Below are positions 61,123-64,000 of a DNA stretch of 64,000 nt, piece by piece. The notes under the pieces were generated by a model. That model was given only the letters and a program-made list of their open reading frames with translations. It did no database searches and had not been told where the DNA came from. Origin of the DNA: Staphylococcus sp. ACRSN (GTDB lineage Bacteria > Bacillota > Bacilli > Staphylococcales > Staphylococcaceae); the NCBI RefSeq assembly GCF_022346615.1, contig NZ_JAKRNS010000007.1, positions 1 through 64,000 of the forward strand, given 5' to 3'. The first letter of the stretch is position 1; every line of letters starts with the position of its first letter. The position numbers were made by a program, and so were the translations under genes.

Positions 61123-61380
61123 ATGATAAATAAAGAACTATTAAATCCACTCACATTAAGAACAAGATATTTTTAGTGAAGTTCAGTTACCAACACTATC
61201 AACTAGAATTAAATCATTAGACAAACAAATCGGTTCTGTTGTTGGTTTAGCATATTATGAGCAACAAATATTAAGATTAGCAAAAGGGTTAAAATCTAAA
61301 TATCATAACAATGCTTGGAAAGCCCTCTTTTCAATGTTCACTAAACATGGGGTGGCGGCATTTTCTACTTGTAGAAAATA
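61123..61380 (+). pseudogene. Decayed gene of unknown family
   Basis: A short frame (MINKELLNPLTLR) starting at 61123 stops after 17 codons. A one-base shift continues it into QDIFSEVQLPTLSTRIKSLD and further to ALFSMFTKHGVAAFSTCRK, ending at a stop near 61380. The composition is protein-like in both parts, so I read it as one gene broken by a frameshift. I do not recognise the family. No ribosome site is visible. Confidence 0.5.
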
Positions 61381-61486
61381 GATATATGTACTTTGGTGAT
61401 AGCGGGAAGTCATTTATCTTTTCAGTGAAGTTAAAAGGTGCTATATTTATACCTTAAACTTATTACATTAGAAATTTTTAGATACA

Positions 61487-61517
61487 ACATGTACATGCAT
61501 CTAGTACATGTACATGT
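61487..61517. promoter_or_regulatory. Palindromic operator before the SDR gene
   Basis: ACATGTACATG (61487-61497) and its complement CATGTACATGT (61507-61517) are separated by nine bases. The site ends four bases before the ribosome site of the next gene. It is a likely operator for the Rrf2-type regulator encoded downstream, but that is inference. Confidence 0.6.
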
Positions 61518-61533
61518 ATAGGAGGAAGATACA

Positions 61534-62337
61534 ATGAAAGTTATATTAATTACTGGAGCGACAAGTGGAATTGGCTATGAAACAGCAAAACTTTTAGCTA
61601 ATCAAGGAAATATAGTTTATGCGGCCGGAAGACATATCGAAAATTTACAGCAATTAAATAGTGTGCATCCTCTTTATATTGATATTACTGATGATATATC
61701 AATAAGAAATGCCGTGAATAGTATATTAAAAGAACAAGGACGTATTGATGTATTAATCAACAATGCAGGTTATGGTTCTTATGGCTCTATAGAAGATGTT
61801 CCTTTACAAGAAGCAAGAAACCAATTTGATGTAAATGTTTTCGGTTTGGTGAGTTTAACTCAATTGGTATTACCTGTGATGAGAAAGCAGAAAAGTGGTC
61901 ATATTATAAATCTATCTTCAGTATATGGACGCTTGTCATCTAGCTTTGGAGGATGGTATCACGCTACTAAACATGCTGTTGAAGCACTAAGTGATACTTT
62001 AAGATTAGAAACTAAGCAATATGGTATTGAAGTATCGATTATTGAGCCGGGACCTATAAAAACAGATTGGGGTATTATTGCAGCGAATAAATTAGCTGAA
62101 ACAGCAAAAGGAAGTGCTTATGAAAAACAAGCGCTTAAAACTTCAAATAGAATGAAAAAAGCTTATAGCTCTAATATATTATCTAAACCTAGTGTGGTTT
62201 CCAAGTCTATAGCTAAGGTTGTAAATAAAAAACAACCAAGAACTCGATATATAGTTGGAAGAGGAGCTAAACTTTTGATCTTCTTAAATGCAATATTACC
62301 AACACGTACGTTCGATAAACTTATATCTAAGATATAA
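61534..62337 (+). CDS. Short-chain dehydrogenase/reductase
   Basis: The 267-residue classical SDR has ITGATSGIGYETAKLL, NNAGYGSYGSIEDV and the catalytic YHATKHAVEAL. It resembles the Bacillus/Staphylococcus group annotated as oxidoreductases of unknown substrate. GGAGGA precedes the ATG. A palindromic operator overlaps its promoter region and a redox-type regulator gene follows, so induction by reactive chemicals is possible. Confidence 0.85.
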   Translation: MKVILITGATSGIGYETAKLLANQGNIVYAAGRHIENLQQLNSVHPLYIDITDDISIRNAVNSILKEQGRIDVLINNAGYGSYGSIEDVPLQEARNQFDVNVFGLVSLTQLVLPVMRKQKSGHIINLSSVYGRLSSSFGGWYHATKHAVEALSDTLRLETKQYGIEVSIIEPGPIKTDWGIIAANKLAETAKGSAYEKQALKTSNRMKKAYSSNILSKPSVVSKSIAKVVNKKQPRTRYIVGRGAKLLIFLNAILPTRTFDKLISKI

Positions 62338-62345
62338 GTTTATCT
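62317..62345 (+). terminator. Hairpin at the end of the SDR gene
   Basis: AAACTTATATC pairs with GATATAAGTTT around TAA, covering the stop codon. There is no T-run, so it may be only a partial terminator between the SDR and regulator genes. Confidence 0.45.
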
Positions 62346-62415
62346 TGATTAAGTAAAACGTTGTATATCTAATTACTAAAAATGATTTTATTCATATATA
62401 GAAAGGATTTTAAAT

Positions 62416-62838
62416 TTGGACTCAAAATTTTCTGTAGCCATTCATACTTTAGTTATGGTCTCTGAATATACTTCAACTATCAATTCTGAAGACATTGCAA
62501 ACAGTGTGAAAACTAATTCGAGTTATATTAGAAAAATTGTAGCTCTTTTAAAAAAGGCAAATATCATTAAAACTTATCAAGGCAAAAGCGGTATAATTTT
62601 AAACATTCCTAAAAATGAATTAACTTTGCTCGATATATATATAGCCGTACAACCTGAAAATAAAAAACTACTAGACGTTCATAAAGAAGCAAATCAAAAT
62701 TGTCCGGTAGGAAAACATATTGAAAATGTATTGATACCTGCCTTCGATAATATAGAAGAACAATTCTATAAGTATTTAAAAAACAAAACTTTAGAAGATA
62801 TTATCAATGAAATTTTAAATAAACAACCAAGTATATAA
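62416..62838 (+). CDS. Rrf2-family regulator (YwnA/HypR-like)
   Basis: The 140-residue protein has the Rrf2 winged helix (SVAIHTLVMVSEYTST, ANSVKTNSSYIRKIVALLKK, wing KSGIILN) and a C-terminal part with NQNCPVGKHIENVLIPAF. Its only cysteine, C96, matches the conserved cysteine of YwnA and HypR, which senses hypochlorite or disulfide stress, and it lacks the three-cysteine iron-sulfur set. The start is TTG. It probably controls the SDR upstream and perhaps the membrane protein downstream. Confidence 0.82.
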   Translation: MDSKFSVAIHTLVMVSEYTSTINSEDIANSVKTNSSYIRKIVALLKKANIIKTYQGKSGIILNIPKNELTLLDIYIAVQPENKKLLDVHKEANQNCPVGKHIENVLIPAFDNIEEQFYKYLKNKTLEDIINEILNKQPSI

Positions 62839-63021
62839 CTTTAATAGCTCAACTTTGTTTGAAGTTACCATAGACATATTTTTCAAATTTATATAGTACA
62901 GGAAGGATTATTGATTTGAAAATGGTCTACTTTAACGTCTGATTATTGCATATAGCTTTAAAAGTATTGAAAATCCAATGAAATGTATAAAAGGTTACTA
63001 AATTAGGAGGACGTTGTTCAA

Positions 63022-64000
63022 ATGCTTAATGAATTTAAGTTAATTTTAAAAAATAGAAAGTTAATGATTTCATTATTAGCTATTTCATTGGTTTCAACAA
63101 TTTATGTCGCGATGTTTGTAGGTTCGGTTTTCAATCCTTATGGAAGAACAGAAAATTTAAAGATATCAATCGTTAACCATGATAAATCAGAAAGTTTAAA
63201 TGATAGAAAGATTGCAATAGGTCATGACTTAGTTGATAAATTGAAAAATAAGGATAGTTTTAAATTTCAAGAAGTTTCCGAGAAAATGGCGAAGAAACAA
63301 TTAGAAACAGGTCAATCATCAGGAACAATTATTATACCTGAAAACGCATCGAAAAATGCGACAACATTGTTAAATAAACATCCTAAAAAAATCAATTTAG
63401 AAATACAGGTCAATCCAGGAGCAAGTTATACAGGAAGTCAGGTTTCGAAAAGAGCTCTTGATGTTGTTTCGAATTCAATCAAACAAAATATTCGATATAA
63501 CTACTTAGATGAAATATTCAATAATGTTAATAAATCAAAATCAGGTAATCAGGATATATCTGATGCATTAGATAAAATGTCACAGTCAGAATCTAAGCTT
63601 ATTTCAGGTAATAATCAAGTAACAGGTGGATTAAATCAAATAACGTCAAGTGAAGGTCAAACTGTTTCGCAAGTAATTTCAGGTAATCAACAAATAACTA
63701 ATGGACTCAATCAACTACAACAAAATAATGATGAGTTGAAATTAAAATTAGATAACTCTATTTCTAAACAAGAAGGTACGTATTTAGAAAGTAATAATAA
63801 AAAAACACTTAATGATGTCACTAAAGTAACTGAAAATAATGCAACTCAAGTTGATCAATACGGCGAAACAATAGTCCCTTATATGGCAGGGGTTAGTTTA
63901 TTTGTTGCTGCAATTTCGATTTGTGCAGTTTATCCTTTCAGAAAGACAATCACTAAAGAAACTTCTGTAATAAATCAATTATTTGGTAAATTTTTATTTT
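63022..64000 (+). CDS. YhgE/Pip-like membrane protein, N-terminal part (cut by window end)
   Basis: An open frame of 326 codons runs from the ATG at 63022 (GGAGGACG upstream) to the window end. It begins with a basic end and one membrane helix (about 14-38), then a large outside domain with Asn/Gln-rich repeats (SGNNQVTGGLNQI, SGNQQITNGLNQL), then further helices from about residue 288 (PYMAGVSLFVAAISICAVYP). This is the architecture of the YhgE/Pip (ABC-2-like, EsaA-related) family. The function is not known; the missing part should hold the other helices. Confidence 0.8.
   Translation, partial: MLNEFKLILKNRKLMISLLAISLVSTIYVAMFVGSVFNPYGRTENLKISIVNHDKSESLNDRKIAIGHDLVDKLKNKDSFKFQEVSEKMAKKQLETGQSSGTIIIPENASKNATTLLNKHPKKINLEIQVNPGASYTGSQVSKRALDVVSNSIKQNIRYNYLDEIFNNVNKSKSGNQDISDALDKMSQSESKLISGNNQVTGGLNQITSSEGQTVSQVISGNQQITNGLNQLQQNNDELKLKLDNSISKQEGTYLESNNKKTLNDVTKVTENNATQVDQYGETIVPYMAGVSLFVAAISICAVYPFRKTITKETSVINQLFGKFLF

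Noticed and set aside
60274-61533. A CRISPR array or insertion sequence in this gene-poor stretch
   Set aside because: The repeats are one direct repeat pair of the toxin locus and one hairpin. There is no regular repeat-spacer pattern and no transposase-like frame.

Overview
The window is a low-GC Firmicutes chromosome segment that I place in the genus Staphylococcus. The gene order 5S-pdxR/pdxST-nupC-ctsR-mcsAB-clpC-radA-yacL-gltX-cysES-mrnC-rlmB-rae1-sigH-rpmG-secE-nusG-rplKA-rplJL-rpoBC-rplGB-rpsL-rpsG-fusA-tuf is the staphylococcal order. The proteins resemble those I remember from S. aureus, but RpoB, RpoC, McsA and GltX differ at many residues, so this is probably another species. I cannot name it from sequence alone.

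Positions 1-36145 are core genome. They hold the end of an rRNA operon (5S), vitamin B6 synthesis (pdxST, with its activator pdxR divergent), a nucleoside transporter, the CtsR-controlled protein quality-control operon, translation and RNA-maturation genes, and the ribosomal protein/RNA polymerase/elongation factor cluster. Several classical RNA or DNA control sites are readable: paired CtsR heptads at the ctsR promoter, a cysteine T-box before cysES, two L1-type leader motifs before rplK and rplA, an L10 leader before rplJ, and an attenuator-like hairpin before rpoB. A two-hairpin repeat occurs three times (after 5S, and twice in tandem between nusG and rplK).

Positions 36327-49565 hold an M20 peptidase, a Kbl-like acyltransferase, two GNAT acetyltransferases and a ketone-body locus: CoA-transferase subunits and 3-hydroxybutyrate dehydrogenase, followed by a membrane protein and an ornithine-cyclodeaminase-family enzyme. 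Next come a secreted acid phosphatase, a SASA-family esterase, a GntP permease with an upstream cre-like site, and an IsaB-like secreted protein.

Positions 49752-58369 hold an unusual class A beta-lactamase with no blaR1/blaI nearby, a LysR regulator, and a complete intracellular hexuronate pathway. In that pathway uxaC, uxuA and uxuB convert glucuronate to 2-keto-3-deoxygluconate, and kdgK and kdgA split it to pyruvate and glyceraldehyde-3-phosphate. A LacI-type regulator is divergent, a 22-bp perfect palindrome overlaps the operon promoter, and a full-consensus CcpA site lies before uxaC. No transporter is in the operon; the GntP permease about 5 kb away is a candidate.

Positions 58552-64000 hold an ABC exporter, an Fst-type type I toxin-antitoxin locus with its antisense RNA and direct repeats, a decayed gene, and a short-chain dehydrogenase next to a one-cysteine Rrf2-type regulator and a YhgE/Pip-like membrane protein that runs off the window end.
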